NCBI GenBank assembly: GCA_023663145.1
Contig: JAMPHZ010000012.1
Coordinates: 1-64,000 of the forward strand
DNA length: 64,000 nucleotides
Direction of reading: 5' to 3'
Source of the DNA: Odoribacter sp.
GTDB lineage: Bacteria; Bacteroidota; Bacteroidia; Bacteroidales; Muribaculaceae
Position numbers and translations under genes: made by a program. The notes beneath the pieces are model-generated. The model had not been told where the DNA came from. It worked only from the letters and a program-made list of their open reading frames with translations, and did no database searches. Of the stretch, positions 7,220 through 16,266 are shown in pieces; position 1 is the first letter of the stretch; each line of letters begins with the position of its first letter.

Positions 7220-9283
7220 TCAGCGCTTCTTATTGCGGGCAGCCTGCTGCTGACGCTGTATTGCCTGCTGTTGCCGCTGCGCTTCTTCAAGGCGGGCCAT
7301 GAATCCTGACTTCTTGCGAGGTTTCTTGGCATTGGCCAGAAGTTCGGCACGGACTTTCTGTTCGTCAATGCAATGACGGAATGCCCATGTCTGCACAATC
7401 GTAATAAGCAAAGAGAGGAAGTAGTAATAACTCAGACCCGAGGCATAGTCATTGAATATAAACAGGAACATCACCGGCATAAGATAGCTCATCCACTTCA
7501 TGCCGGGCATGGCATCACCACCGGGTTGGTTCTGCATATTTATGCGCATATACAGGATATTAACCACAGTCATAAGCAGACAGAAGAGACTCACCCCATT
7601 GCCGTAGAAAGGTATTGAAAATGGCAGTGTGATAATAAAATCAGGAGCAGACAGATCCTTTGCCCACAGGAATGATTCACCACGCAGCTCTATTGCTGAA
7701 GGGAAGAACGAGAACATGGCAATCAGCACCGGCATTTGGAAAAGCATGGGCAGACATCCGGAGAAAGGACTTGCACCTGTCCGTGAATAAAGAGCCATTG
7801 TTTCCTGTTGACGCTTCATGGCATTTTCCTGCCCAGGATACTTCTCGTTGATTTCCTTGATTTCAGGCTGCAAAAGACGCATACGTGCCTGAGACTTATA
7901 ACTCTTGAATGTGAACGGGAATATAATAAGTTTGATGAAAATTGTAAGCAGCAATATTATAAGACCATAATTCGAAATAAACGAACTGAGGAATGTAAAT
8001 ACCGGAATCACAATCCATGTGTTGATATAGCGGAATAAGCCCCAACCCAACGGTATGAGACGCGTGAGTTCAAGGTTTTCCTGATCTGCCGCCAATGTAT
8101 CATCAAGACTTGAGAGCAGAGGATAATCATTTGGGCCGAAGTAAAAGTCAAAGACACCAGCCACTCCGTCATTTATATTATACGGTAACGAAGCGTTCAT
8201 CTTCATATCCTTGAGATATTTGTCATTTTTAATGACAACACTCTGCAAATCGGCCGAATTAAAATATGTGCGTGGAATAATGACCGATGAGAAGAACTGG
8301 TTCTTGAATGCTACCCATTTAACACGGCCGTTGAGTTGCTCGTAATCGTCTTTATTTGCATTCATATCATCGGGGCCCTCGCCTACATATTTATAATAAA
8401 TAGCCGAATTACGTTCCTCGAAAGTGCGGCCTTTCTCATTACGGGCCATTGTCTGGTGCCACTCGAGATCAATTGAAGAAGTGGATGCAGGCAGTAATGT
8501 ACCGGCATTCTTCTGCACCAACTCCATAGATACGATGTATGAGTCTTTTGGAAGCACATAACGGAGAGACCAGGATGCATTATCTCCCAGATCAAGATTC
8601 ATCACTACTGACGAATCGCTTTCAACCACAGGCACAAAATTAAATTCACGTGTGTCATAACGCTGATCAGTGGTTGTGAGGGTGAATCCATAACCGTCTG
8701 TTTTGCCTTGGAACAGTTCTATAGGCGTGGGGGCACCGCCCAATTCGGTGGTATAATCTTTAAGCACCACGGAGGCAATCATACCTCCGCGTGATGATAT
8801 TCCCACCTTAATTTTATCGTTTTCAAGAGTTGTCATGGTATTTTCACCGCCCAGATGACGGGCAATACCTTTATACTTCTGTGCCTTTGCTGTAAAATCG
8901 GCCAACAGTCTGACTGCTTCGGCATGGTCAGGCGCAAGCCCGGCAACCGGCTTCGAACAAAGAGCGGAGATGGCGATATCTGAGCCGTTTACAGTAACAT
9001 AGCCCGTAAGAGCCGCTGAGTCAAGTTTCAGATTAAGTGGGCCTTCATTTACATTGTAAGAGCCATCGGATGCGTGAGTTCCGGTGGTTTTCACAGCCAA
9101 GGCAAGCGCCTGCGACGCCGTGGCATCAAGTGAATCGGCGACCGGTGCCTGAGTTGACGCAGTAGATTCAGGAGTGGCCTGTGCTGTCGGTTTGTTCTGT
9201 TGTTGAGCGGGATTGTTGCAATACATGAAGCCAAAAAATATGGCTCCCATGAGTAACAATCCCCATAAGGTATTTTTATCCAT
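7220..9283 (-). CDS. yidC: membrane protein insertase YidC
   Basis: Inserts and folds inner-membrane proteins, alone or with SecYEG. The 687-aa protein has the Gram-negative layout. An N-terminal TM anchor (LWGLLLMGAIFFGFMYC) is followed by a large periplasmic domain to about residue 380. The conserved insertase core of five TM segments carries the family stretch FTFKSYKSQARMRLLQPEI and the hairpin region GCLPMLFQMPVLIAMF. The tail is basic and Gln-rich, expected to touch the ribosome. It lies 42 bases after pyrG and is probably co-transcribed with it. Start at the ATG giving MDKNTLWG. Confidence 0.96.
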   Translation of the reverse strand: MDKNTLWGLLLMGAIFFGFMYCNNPAQQQNKPTAQATPESTASTQAPVADSLDATASQALALAVKTTGTHASDGSYNVNEGPLNLKLDSAALTGYVTVNGSDIAISALCSKPVAGLAPDHAEAVRLLADFTAKAQKYKGIARHLGGENTMTTLENDKIKVGISSRGGMIASVVLKDYTTELGGAPTPIELFQGKTDGYGFTLTTTDQRYDTREFNFVPVVESDSSVVMNLDLGDNASWSLRYVLPKDSYIVSMELVQKNAGTLLPASTSSIDLEWHQTMARNEKGRTFEERNSAIYYKYVGEGPDDMNANKDDYEQLNGRVKWVAFKNQFFSSVIIPRTYFNSADLQSVVIKNDKYLKDMKMNASLPYNINDGVAGVFDFYFGPNDYPLLSSLDDTLAADQENLELTRLIPLGWGLFRYINTWIVIPVFTFLSSFISNYGLIILLLTIFIKLIIFPFTFKSYKSQARMRLLQPEIKEINEKYPGQENAMKRQQETMALYSRTGASPFSGCLPMLFQMPVLIAMFSFFPSAIELRGESFLWAKDLSAPDFIITLPFSIPFYGNGVSLFCLLMTVVNILYMRINMQNQPGGDAMPGMKWMSYLMPVMFLFIFNDYASGLSYYYFLSLLITIVQTWAFRHCIDEQKVRAELLANAKKPRKKSGFMARLEEAQRQQQAIQRQQQAARNKKR

Positions 9284-9325
9284 TGCAGATGTAGGGATGG
9301 AGCGCCATAGCGCCCGCAGGGTTAA

Positions 9326-10951
9326 TTATTTCGTTTCTTCTTTGCGTAAGTGGCTGTAGTCTATAGCGGCTTTTATGAACGAGATAAAAAGCGGATTGGG
9401 ATGAAGCACTGTCGATGAATACTCGGGATGATACTGAGTACCTACAAACCATCTCTTGCCGGGAATTTCCACGACTTCAACCAGATGTGTCTTAAGATTC
9501 TCGCCTACACAAGCCATGCCGGCGTTCTCAAAAGACTCACGGTAATCATTATTGAACTCAAAACGATGACGGTGACGTTCACTCACGTGCCGCGTGCCAT
9601 ATGCCTCGGCAGCCTTACTTCCCGATGCAAGCTCACATTCATATGCTCCGAGGCGCATCGTACCACCCATATTGGAGATACTCTTCTGCTCCTCCATAAG
9701 ATCTATGACATTGTCGGAGGTCGAGGGATTCATCTCTGTGGAATTTGCCTCATGCAATCCAAGCACATTACGAGCAAATTCGATAACCATGCACTGCATG
9801 CCCAAACATATACCGAACGTGGGGATATCATGCTCGCGGCAATAGCGCAAAGCCACAAACTTACCCTCAATACCTCGCTGACCAAATCCGGGTGCGATAA
9901 TCACGCCGTCAAGACCTGAGAGTTTTTCAGCCGCATCAGATTCGGTAAGTTTTTCAGAATGTATGTAGATAAGCTTCAGCTTATGATCAGCATATGTAGC
10001 AGCCTGAAACAATGACTCATTAATTGATTTATATGCATCCTGCAGTTCAACATATTTTCCCACAAGACCGATCGTGACTGTTTCAGTAGCTTTATCCATC
10101 TTGTCAAGGAAACTCATCCAAGGCTCCATGTGCGGTTCTGAGTCAAGAGACGTATGAGTCTTACGCAGCACAATCTCATCAAGATGCTGCTCGTGCATCT
10201 TCAGAGGCACACGATAAATAGTATCGACATCTATTGATTGCACCACAGCATCAGGAGCCACATTGCAGAAAAGAGCTATCTTGCGACGCATCTCTGATGA
10301 AATATGCCGTTCAGTACGTAAGACAAGCACATCAGGCTGGATGCCGAGTTCCTGCAATTTTTTAACTGAGTGCTGTGTCGGTTTTGTCTTCAGTTCCTTG
10401 GCTGCCGCGATGTACGGGACATAAGTAAGGTGTATACACAGGCTGTTATCACCGAGTTCCCATCTCAACTGGCGCACAGCCTCAAGAAACGGCAATGACT
10501 CTATATCGCCGACCACTCCACCGATTTCAGTAATAATAAAATCGAAGTTACCGGTGTTACCCAAGGCCTTCACCGCGCGCTTTATTTCATCGGTTATATG
10601 AGGTACGATCTGAACCGTCTTGCCAAGATAGTCGCCACGGCGTTCCTTGTCAATAACGCTTTGATAAATTCGACCGGTAGTGACATTGTTGGCACGGGTT
10701 GTCTGAATGTCAGTGAAACGTTCGTAATGGCCCAAATCGAGGTCTGCTTCATGTCCATCCACAGTCACATAGCACTCACCATGTTCATAAGGATTGAGTG
10801 TTCCGGGATCTATATTGATGTAAGGGTCGAATTTCTGGATAGTCACGCGGAAGCCGCGAGCCTTCAGCAGGCATGCGAGTGATGACGATATGATTCCCTT
10901 TCCAAGTGACGATACCACGCCGCCGGTGACGAAGATATATTTCGTTTCCAC
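9326..10951 (-). CDS. pyrG: CTP synthase
   Basis: Makes CTP from UTP, ATP and glutamine, the last step of pyrimidine nucleotide synthesis. The 541 residues give the usual two parts. The synthetase domain begins KYIFVTGGVVSSLGKGI (P-loop) and contains FDPYINIDPGTLNPYEHGE. The C-terminal class-I glutamine amidotransferase domain has the nucleophile in FGICLGMQCM and the His-Pro-Glu triad part in GTQYHPEYSS. It is transcribed from a clear promoter (11081-11050) and followed closely by yidC. Confidence 0.97.
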   Translation of the reverse strand: METKYIFVTGGVVSSLGKGIISSSLACLLKARGFRVTIQKFDPYINIDPGTLNPYEHGECYVTVDGHEADLDLGHYERFTDIQTTRANNVTTGRIYQSVIDKERRGDYLGKTVQIVPHITDEIKRAVKALGNTGNFDFIITEIGGVVGDIESLPFLEAVRQLRWELGDNSLCIHLTYVPYIAAAKELKTKPTQHSVKKLQELGIQPDVLVLRTERHISSEMRRKIALFCNVAPDAVVQSIDVDTIYRVPLKMHEQHLDEIVLRKTHTSLDSEPHMEPWMSFLDKMDKATETVTIGLVGKYVELQDAYKSINESLFQAATYADHKLKLIYIHSEKLTESDAAEKLSGLDGVIIAPGFGQRGIEGKFVALRYCREHDIPTFGICLGMQCMVIEFARNVLGLHEANSTEMNPSTSDNVIDLMEEQKSISNMGGTMRLGAYECELASGSKAAEAYGTRHVSERHRHRFEFNNDYRESFENAGMACVGENLKTHLVEVVEIPGKRWFVGTQYHPEYSSTVLHPNPLFISFIKAAIDYSHLRKEETK

Positions 10952-11049
10952 AATCTCAATTATTTAAACTTCACCGACTTGGAGTCACGGTTTACACATG
11001 AAATCACTTCCCGCACCGGCGCAAGTTGATTATACTATATAATGTCAGG

Positions 11050-11081
11050 CAAAGTTACTCAAAAATTTCAACATAAGCAAA
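11050..11081 (-). promoter_or_regulatory. promoter of pyrG-yidC
   Basis: On the minus strand TTTG (11081-11078), 20 bases, TAACTTTG (11057-11050), about 100 bases before the pyrG ATG. The rest of the 10952-11157 gap holds no gene I can support. Confidence 0.7.
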
Positions 11082-11157
11082 TTCAATATTTTCAATGATT
11101 AACACAATAAGTTGTCATTTCACGCGTTAAGTAATTGAATGTAAATCCTCATTGCCT

Positions 11158-11319
11158 ATGAAAGAAAACTCTACACCAATCGCCGACAAATCAGGCACAA
11201 TGCGTGAGGGTGGTCGAACCCTCTCGCCCCGAAAATCTACAATAGCCTTCCTGAGGCAGTTTGCCCGGGCTTACAATCCCGGCCCCAACTCTTCGCTGCC
11301 CGGCTATGTTCTCAATTAA
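11158..11319 (+). CDS. small conserved-type protein, 53 aa
   Basis: A 54-codon ORF in the gap between pyrG and ychF. The translation is basic: MREGGRTLSPRKSTIAFLRQ is followed by FARAYNPGPNSSLPGYVLN. I recall similar small ORFs with a TIAFLRQFARAY-like core recurring in Bacteroides-group genomes, usually unannotated, but cannot confirm it here. The ORF ends close to a strong terminator, consistent with a real transcription unit. No promoter match is obvious. It could be a small protein, possibly nucleic-acid binding given its charge, or an RNA gene with a conserved reading frame. Confidence 0.6.
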   Translation: MKENSTPIADKSGTMREGGRTLSPRKSTIAFLRQFARAYNPGPNSSLPGYVLN

Positions 11320-11349
11320 TGTAAATGCACCTGATGTAAAGCCGCATTT

Positions 11350-11390
11350 ATCATGAAAAAAGCTCCCGTTTCGGGAGCTTTTTTCATGAT
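11350..11390. terminator. bidirectional terminator between the small ORF and ychF
   Basis: A perfect 19-bp inverted repeat (11350-11368 / 11372-11390) with a TTT loop. The GC core (AGCTCCCG) is flanked by A6 and T6, giving T-runs on both strands. It serves the small plus-strand ORF and the convergent ychF. Confidence 0.88.
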
Positions 11391-11415
11391 ATTATCTTTA
11401 AGTGACTGGGTGCTG

Positions 11416-12519
11416 TCACACATTGAACCGGAAATGCATTATATCGCCGTCCTGCACAACATATTCCTTACCCTCGACAGCGAGTTTTCCTGCATCGCGT
11501 ACTCCGCTTTCACCTCCAAGGGTCACATAATCATCATATTTGATTACCTCAGCACGTATAAATCCCTTTTCAAAGTCAGTATGAATTATGCCGGCACAAC
11601 GTGGAGCTTTCGATCCGCGGATAAATGTCCACGCACGCACTTCATCGGAGCCGGCAGTGAAATACGTCTGCAAATCAAGCAGCGAGTATGCCGCACGAAT
11701 CAGACGTGACACGCCTGACTCCTCAAGACCGATCTCAGCCAGAAATTCCTGACGCTCTTCCCAGGTATCAAGTTCAGCAATCTCACTTTCTGTCTGAGCG
11801 GCAACAATCATCAGGGATGAGTCCTCATCCTTGATAGCTTCGCGCACGGCATCCACATACTTGTTTCCGTTTACAGCTGATGCATCGTCAACATTGCACA
11901 CATATAACACAGGCTTCGCTGTAAGGAGAAACAGTTCACGGAAAAATTTCTGTTCATCCACCGTGTCAAGTTGCACTGAACGCGCAGGTTTACCCGCATC
12001 AAGGGCTTCTTTTATTTTCACAAGCACTTCATACTGTAGCTTGGCAGCCTTGTCACCGCCGGTCTGAGCCTGCTTATAGGTCTTGGCAATACGCGATTCC
12101 ACAGTCTCAAGATCCTTTAGCGTAAGTTCATAATCAATGATTTCCTTATCGCGCACAGGATCAACCGATCCGTCAACATGAGTGATGTTATCATCGTCGA
12201 AGCAACGCAACACGTGCAATATGGCATCCGTCTCGCGTATATTGGCAAGGAATTTATTACCCAGGCCTTCACCTTTTGACGCTCCCTTCACAAGCCCGGC
12301 GATATCTACTATTTCCACTGTTGCCGGAACCACCGACTTAGGGTTACACATTTCCACAAGCTTGTTAAGCCGGTCGTCGGGCACGGTGATTACGCCGACA
12401 TTAGGTTCTATGGTACAGAAAGGGAAATTGGCCGACTGGGCTTTTGCGTTGCTCAGACAGTTGAAGAGTGTTGACTTACCCACATTAGGCAGTCCGACTA
12501 TGCCGCATTGTAATGCCAT
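11416..12519 (-). CDS. ychF: ribosome-binding GTPase-family ATPase YchF
   Basis: A 367-aa Obg-family P-loop NTPase that prefers ATP and is linked to ribosomes and oxidative stress. The G1 loop is GLPNVGKST near the N-terminus, G3 is [14 protein letters not shown], and the family-typical altered G4 is NVDD. The C-terminal part is the TGS domain ([17 protein letters not shown] to the end MHFRFNV). It is a single gene, with a TAACTTTG promoter box close to the ATG. oxyR lies upstream on the same strand but has its own start signals. Confidence 0.96.
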   Translation of the reverse strand: MALQCGIVGLPNVGKSTLFNCLSNAKAQSANFPFCTIEPNVGVITVPDDRLNKLVEMCNPKSVVPATVEIVDIAGLVKGASKGEGLGNKFLANIRETDAILHVLRCFDDDNITHVDGSVDPVRDKEIIDYELTLKDLETVESRIAKTYKQAQTGGDKAAKLQYEVLVKIKEALDAGKPARSVQLDTVDEQKFFRELFLLTAKPVLYVCNVDDASAVNGNKYVDAVREAIKDEDSSLMIVAAQTESEIAELDTWEERQEFLAEIGLEESGVSRLIRAAYSLLDLQTYFTAGSDEVRAWTFIRGSKAPRCAGIIHTDFEKGFIRAEVIKYDDYVTLGGESGVRDAGKLAVEGKEYVVQDGDIMHFRFNV

Positions 12520-12547
12520 TGTTATCTTTTTTTATTATTTGAGAGTG

Positions 12548-12577
12548 CAAAGTTACAAAAATTAGCCCTAAGACAAA
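12548..12577 (-). promoter_or_regulatory. promoter of ychF
   Basis: TTTG (12577-12574) and TAACTTTG (12555-12548) on the minus strand, spaced 18 bases, slightly under the usual 19-21. The box lies about 28 bases before the ychF ATG. Confidence 0.55.
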
Positions 12578-12611
12578 AATTAAACTTTTACGATATGCTC
12601 ATCAGAAATGG

Positions 12612-13538
12612 TTATAGTCGTATACCATTGGCAAGAATATAAGCAGAAAGCATTGATCCGGGAATAAACCTCCGTAAAGTATCGACAACGGTATTGAGCA
12701 TACGCTGGCGGATATAATCCTCGCGTATATACATAGAGATGCGGCGCATTGATAGATAGTCGCCGTCAATGGGGCGGACGTTACGTCTCTGATTTTCTGA
12801 CAACATTGGTATGTGCATTTCGGGAATAATAGTATAACCGCCATTGGCGTCTACTATCCTTATCAGTGTATCTATATTGCCGGCTTCGTATACATGACGC
12901 TTCCCAGAACGACCCTTACAGAAACTGAATGCACTCTCCCGCAGGCATTGAACTTCCTTCATTATCCATAAATGCTCATTCTCAAGTTGATCAGGACGAA
13001 ACACCGCGAGCTTGCGGCTGCAACTTTCCGAAAGATATACATAAAAACGTTCCGTGTAAAGAGGGATTTCGAATATGCTGCTGCCGGCATGCCCCGTAGT
13101 GGCAATAGCGACATCAATAGATGATGTCTCCAACGATTTGATCATGGTCTCGGGACGCATCTCCTCAATAGAAAGTTTGACCTGAGGATAGTCGGCATGA
13201 TATATCCTTATGAAATCAGGTAATATGTATGGGGCTATACTGGGACCGATCCCAAGACGGAAATCACCGGAAACGGTTCCTTTTTCCTCCTCCAACATCT
13301 CGCGGATGCGGTCAGATTCCTTCAGCACACGATTTGCCTGCAGCATAATTTTTTCACCGACATTTGTTGTCACAACCTTGCGGCTGCTACGGTCAAACAG
13401 CTTCACTTCAAGCTCCTCCTCCAACTTGCCGATCATCGCACTCAGTGTGGGCTGTGTGACACCAAGGGCTTCAGCTGCCAAAGCAAAACTTCGGTAACTG
13501 TCGACAGCCACTATATATTTAAGTTGTTGTAATGTCAT
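12612..13538 (-). CDS. oxyR: hydrogen peroxide sensor/regulator OxyR (LysR family)
   Basis: A LysR-type regulator of 308 residues from the chosen start (MTLQQLKYIV). The winged-helix DNA-binding part is residues 1-60 (FALAAEALGVTQPTLSAMI). The effector domain carries two cysteines, C198 and C207, in EVQCLRESAFSFCKG. They are nine apart and in the same context as the redox pair C199/C208 of E. coli OxyR, so peroxide sensing by disulfide formation is very likely. A start 21 bases upstream is possible, but it would lie inside a palindrome and overlap the -7 box. The downstream ATG fits a 5' leader of about 12 bases. It is divergent from a thiol/sulfur-redox gene. Confidence 0.93.
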   Translation of the reverse strand: MTLQQLKYIVAVDSYRSFALAAEALGVTQPTLSAMIGKLEEELEVKLFDRSSRKVVTTNVGEKIMLQANRVLKESDRIREMLEEEKGTVSGDFRLGIGPSIAPYILPDFIRIYHADYPQVKLSIEEMRPETMIKSLETSSIDVAIATTGHAGSSIFEIPLYTERFYVYLSESCSRKLAVFRPDQLENEHLWIMKEVQCLRESAFSFCKGRSGKRHVYEAGNIDTLIRIVDANGGYTIIPEMHIPMLSENQRRNVRPIDGDYLSMRRISMYIREDYIRQRMLNTVVDTLRRFIPGSMLSAYILANGIRL

Positions 13539-13558
13539 GCATAGATAATTTCTATGCA
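13538..13558. promoter_or_regulatory. putative OxyR operator overlapping the oxyR promoter
   Basis: The perfect 8-bp inverted repeat TGCATAGA-TAATT-TCTATGCA contains ATAG-N7-CTAT, the half of the classical OxyR site. It abuts the oxyR start codon and overlaps its -7 box TATCTTTG (13564-13557). A protein bound here would sit on the oxyR transcription start, which suggests autoregulation and possible control of the divergent gene. Confidence 0.6.
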
Positions 13559-13574
13559 AAGATAATAAAAAGCA

Positions 13575-13606
13575 TTTGATTATCTATCAATATATACCTA
13601 CCTTTG
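13575..13606 (+). promoter_or_regulatory. promoter of the CoA-disulfide reductase fusion gene
   Basis: TTTG (13575-13578), 20 bases, TACCTTTG (13599-13606). The ATG at 13625 follows by 18 bases. This excludes the alternative TTG start at 13604, which lies inside the -7 box. Confidence 0.7.
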
Positions 13607-13624
13607 CAAAAAAGGATCTATTTT

Positions 13625-16069
13625 ATGAAATATCTGATAATTGGAGGTGTGGCCGGTGGCGCCACCGCAGCAGCCCGGATAAGAAGACTATCGGAAGATG
13701 CTGAAATCATACTTTTTGAAAAGGGAGAATACATCTCATACGCCAACTGCGGATTACCATACTATATTGGTGGAGTGATCTCCGACCGCGGTAAACTTTT
13801 GGTGCAGACACCGGAAACATTTGGCAAACGGTTCAATATTGATGTTCGCATAAATTCAGAAGTCACATCAATTGATAGAGCGGACAAGACCATATCCGTC
13901 AAAAAATCTGACGGTTCCACATATACCGAAAACTATGACCGACTTTTACTTTCACCTGGGGCATCACCGGTAAAGCCTCCACTACCGGGTATTGATACGG
14001 ATGGCATATACACACTGCGCAATGTAGAGGATACCGACATTATAAAAGCCCGCGTTGCCTCAGGCAAGGTTAAGAAAGCTGTAATAGTGGGCGGAGGCTT
14101 TATCGGATTGGAGATGGCGGAGAATCTCAATCATGCAGGAGCTGAAGTTGCTGTGGTTGAAATGGCACCGCAAGTGATGGCACCGATAGACTTTTCCATG
14201 GCTCAGATAGTACACGCCCACCTGCTCCAGAATCATGTGAAACTTTACCTAAACACAGCGGTAGCTTCATTTTCAAAACGTGACGACGAGATTGAGATCA
14301 GCTTTTCCGATGGCCGGAAGATCTTAGCCGACATGGTGATACTGTCAATTGGCGTAAAAGCGAACACAACATTGGCCGTGGCAGCCGGAATTGACATAGG
14401 ACCTATGGGTGGCATAAAAGTAAATGAGTATCTGAGAACATCCGATCCCGACATATATGCCGTAGGCGATGCTATAGAGTTTATGCATCCTGTAACCGGT
14501 AAACCATGGCTGAATTATCTCGCCGGGCCGGCTAACCGCCAGGCAAGAATTGTGGCAGACAACATGGTGCTTGGCGACACTATAAAGTATGAAGGAGCGA
14601 TAGGAACTTCTATTGCCAAAGTGTTTGACATGACTGTTGCCGCGACAGGCATGCCCGCAAAACGGCTTAAACGTGACGGCATAGATTACCTCTCGGCCAC
14701 CGTGCATCAGTCATCGCACGCTGGATATTATCCCGACGCGCTGCCAATGACCATAAAAGTCATATTCTCACCCACTGACGGGAAGGTGCTCGGCGCACAG
14801 ATTGTAGGATACGATGGTGTGGACAAGCGTATCGACACTTTGGCCCAGATAATAAAGTCCGGTGGTACTGTCGAGAATCTTACACGCATTGAACAAGCCT
14901 ATGCTCCGCCATTTTCATCAGCTAAAGATCCGGTGGCGATCGCCGGATATGTAGCCGGCAATATACTCAGCGGCAAGATGACACCTGTGTATTGGCGGGA
15001 GTTGGCGGAAAACAATGCCAAGGAATATACCCTTATCGACGTACGTACTGCGATGGAATTCGCCACTGGAGCTCTTCCCGGAGCAATCAATATCCCACTT
15101 GACGATATGCGTCAACGGCTGAAGGAGATCCCGACAGATCGTCCCGTAGTGCTGTACTGTGGAGTGGGACTACGCGGATACCTTGCATCAAATATCCTGC
15201 GGTTAAATGGATTTAAGGAAGTACGAAACCTTATAGGCGGTATAAAGACCTTCCGCACAGCCACGGCCACTATAAAAGAACCGGCTATTTCTGACAACCG
15301 TACCAAATATACCGCAATGCAGACAAATCACATGCCCACCAAGAATGTCAGGATTGACGCCTGCGGCCTATCATGCCCCGGTCCTATAATGAAACTCAAA
15401 GAAGCCATGGATAATATGTCAGACGGAGAGCGTCTTGAGATAACGGCCACCGACCCGGGATTCGCACGCGATGCAGAAGCATGGTGCAATTCAACCGGAA
15501 ACCGCTTTGTCTCATCAGAGACTCACGCAGGCAGACACCTTATAACCGTTGAACGGGGCTCATTGACAGATCCCGGCAAAAACAGACTTGACGACACAGG
15601 ACGTGGCAAGACTTTCGTTCTATTCAGCGACGATCTCGATAAAGCGTTGGCAACCTTTGTCCTTGCAAACGGAGCCGCAGCCACCGGTGAGAAGGTTACC
15701 ATTTTCTTCACATTCTGGGGGCTCAACACCATCAAGAAATCAATCAAGCCCAAGACGAAAAAAGATATATTCGGCAGAATGTTTTCAATGATGCTTCCTT
15801 CCGACTCAAAATCACTCAAACTTTCAAAGATGAACATGTTGGGGGCCGGGAGCCGCATGATGAGATATGTCATGAAACACAAAAACATCGACTCGCTCGA
15901 GCAGTTACGCGAGTCAGCCCTCAAGAATGGAGTTGAATTCATTGCTTGCCAGATGTCAATGGACGTTATGGGAATACAGCGCGAAGAACTGCTCGATGGT
16001 ATTACAATCGGAGGTGTGGCCACCTACATGAACCGTACTGACCACGCCAATCTCAACCTCTTCATATAA
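13625..16069 (+). CDS. CoA-disulfide reductase / rhodanese / TusA / DsrE four-domain protein
   Basis: A 814-residue redox and sulfur-transfer fusion. Residues 1-450 are an FAD/NAD(P)H disulfide reductase of the CoA-disulfide reductase type. They include IIGGVAGGATAAARIRR (FAD), the single active Cys42 in SYANCGLPYYIGG, and VIVGGGFIGLEMAENL (second nucleotide site). About residues 465-560 form a rhodanese domain with its Cys in VVLYCGVGLRGY. About 585-655 is a TusA-like domain (DACGLSCPGPIMKLKEAM). From about 665 to the end is a DsrE-like domain (TFVLFSDDLDKALATFVLAN). A role in persulfide and thiol homeostasis is likely. Divergence from oxyR supports induction by oxidative stress, but that is inference. 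Confidence 0.9.
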   Translation: MKYLIIGGVAGGATAAARIRRLSEDAEIILFEKGEYISYANCGLPYYIGGVISDRGKLLVQTPETFGKRFNIDVRINSEVTSIDRADKTISVKKSDGSTYTENYDRLLLSPGASPVKPPLPGIDTDGIYTLRNVEDTDIIKARVASGKVKKAVIVGGGFIGLEMAENLNHAGAEVAVVEMAPQVMAPIDFSMAQIVHAHLLQNHVKLYLNTAVASFSKRDDEIEISFSDGRKILADMVILSIGVKANTTLAVAAGIDIGPMGGIKVNEYLRTSDPDIYAVGDAIEFMHPVTGKPWLNYLAGPANRQARIVADNMVLGDTIKYEGAIGTSIAKVFDMTVAATGMPAKRLKRDGIDYLSATVHQSSHAGYYPDALPMTIKVIFSPTDGKVLGAQIVGYDGVDKRIDTLAQIIKSGGTVENLTRIEQAYAPPFSSAKDPVAIAGYVAGNILSGKMTPVYWRELAENNAKEYTLIDVRTAMEFATGALPGAINIPLDDMRQRLKEIPTDRPVVLYCGVGLRGYLASNILRLNGFKEVRNLIGGIKTFRTATATIKEPAISDNRTKYTAMQTNHMPTKNVRIDACGLSCPGPIMKLKEAMDNMSDGERLEITATDPGFARDAEAWCNSTGNRFVSSETHAGRHLITVERGSLTDPGKNRLDDTGRGKTFVLFSDDLDKALATFVLANGAAATGEKVTIFFTFWGLNTIKKSIKPKTKKDIFGRMFSMMLPSDSKSLKLSKMNMLGAGSRMMRYVMKHKNIDSLEQLRESALKNGVEFIACQMSMDVMGIQREELLDGITIGGVATYMNRTDHANLNLFI

Positions 16070-16078
16070 ACAGTCTTT

Positions 16079-16132
16079 ACCCCATGTACAAGGCGGTGCA
16101 CTGAGTTCAGTGCACCGCCTTGTACATGGGGT
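16079..16132 (+). terminator. long palindrome, probable terminator
   Basis: Two 26-base arms (16079-16104, 16107-16132) are perfectly complementary with only two bases between them. It begins 10 bases after the fusion gene's stop. There is no T-run behind it, so it may be a rho-independent terminator without a tail, an mRNA 3' end stabiliser, or a protein site. Confidence 0.55.
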
Positions 16133-16266
16133 AACATCACGAACTTTTACAAGCCGCATGAGGTTATATTATGTAGCTACAGAAAAAATTGACATCACCG
16201 GCCTGCTATTTCCGAACGCCCCTGATCCAACTATTTCTCAATAGCCTACTTATAAAAACCTCACCT

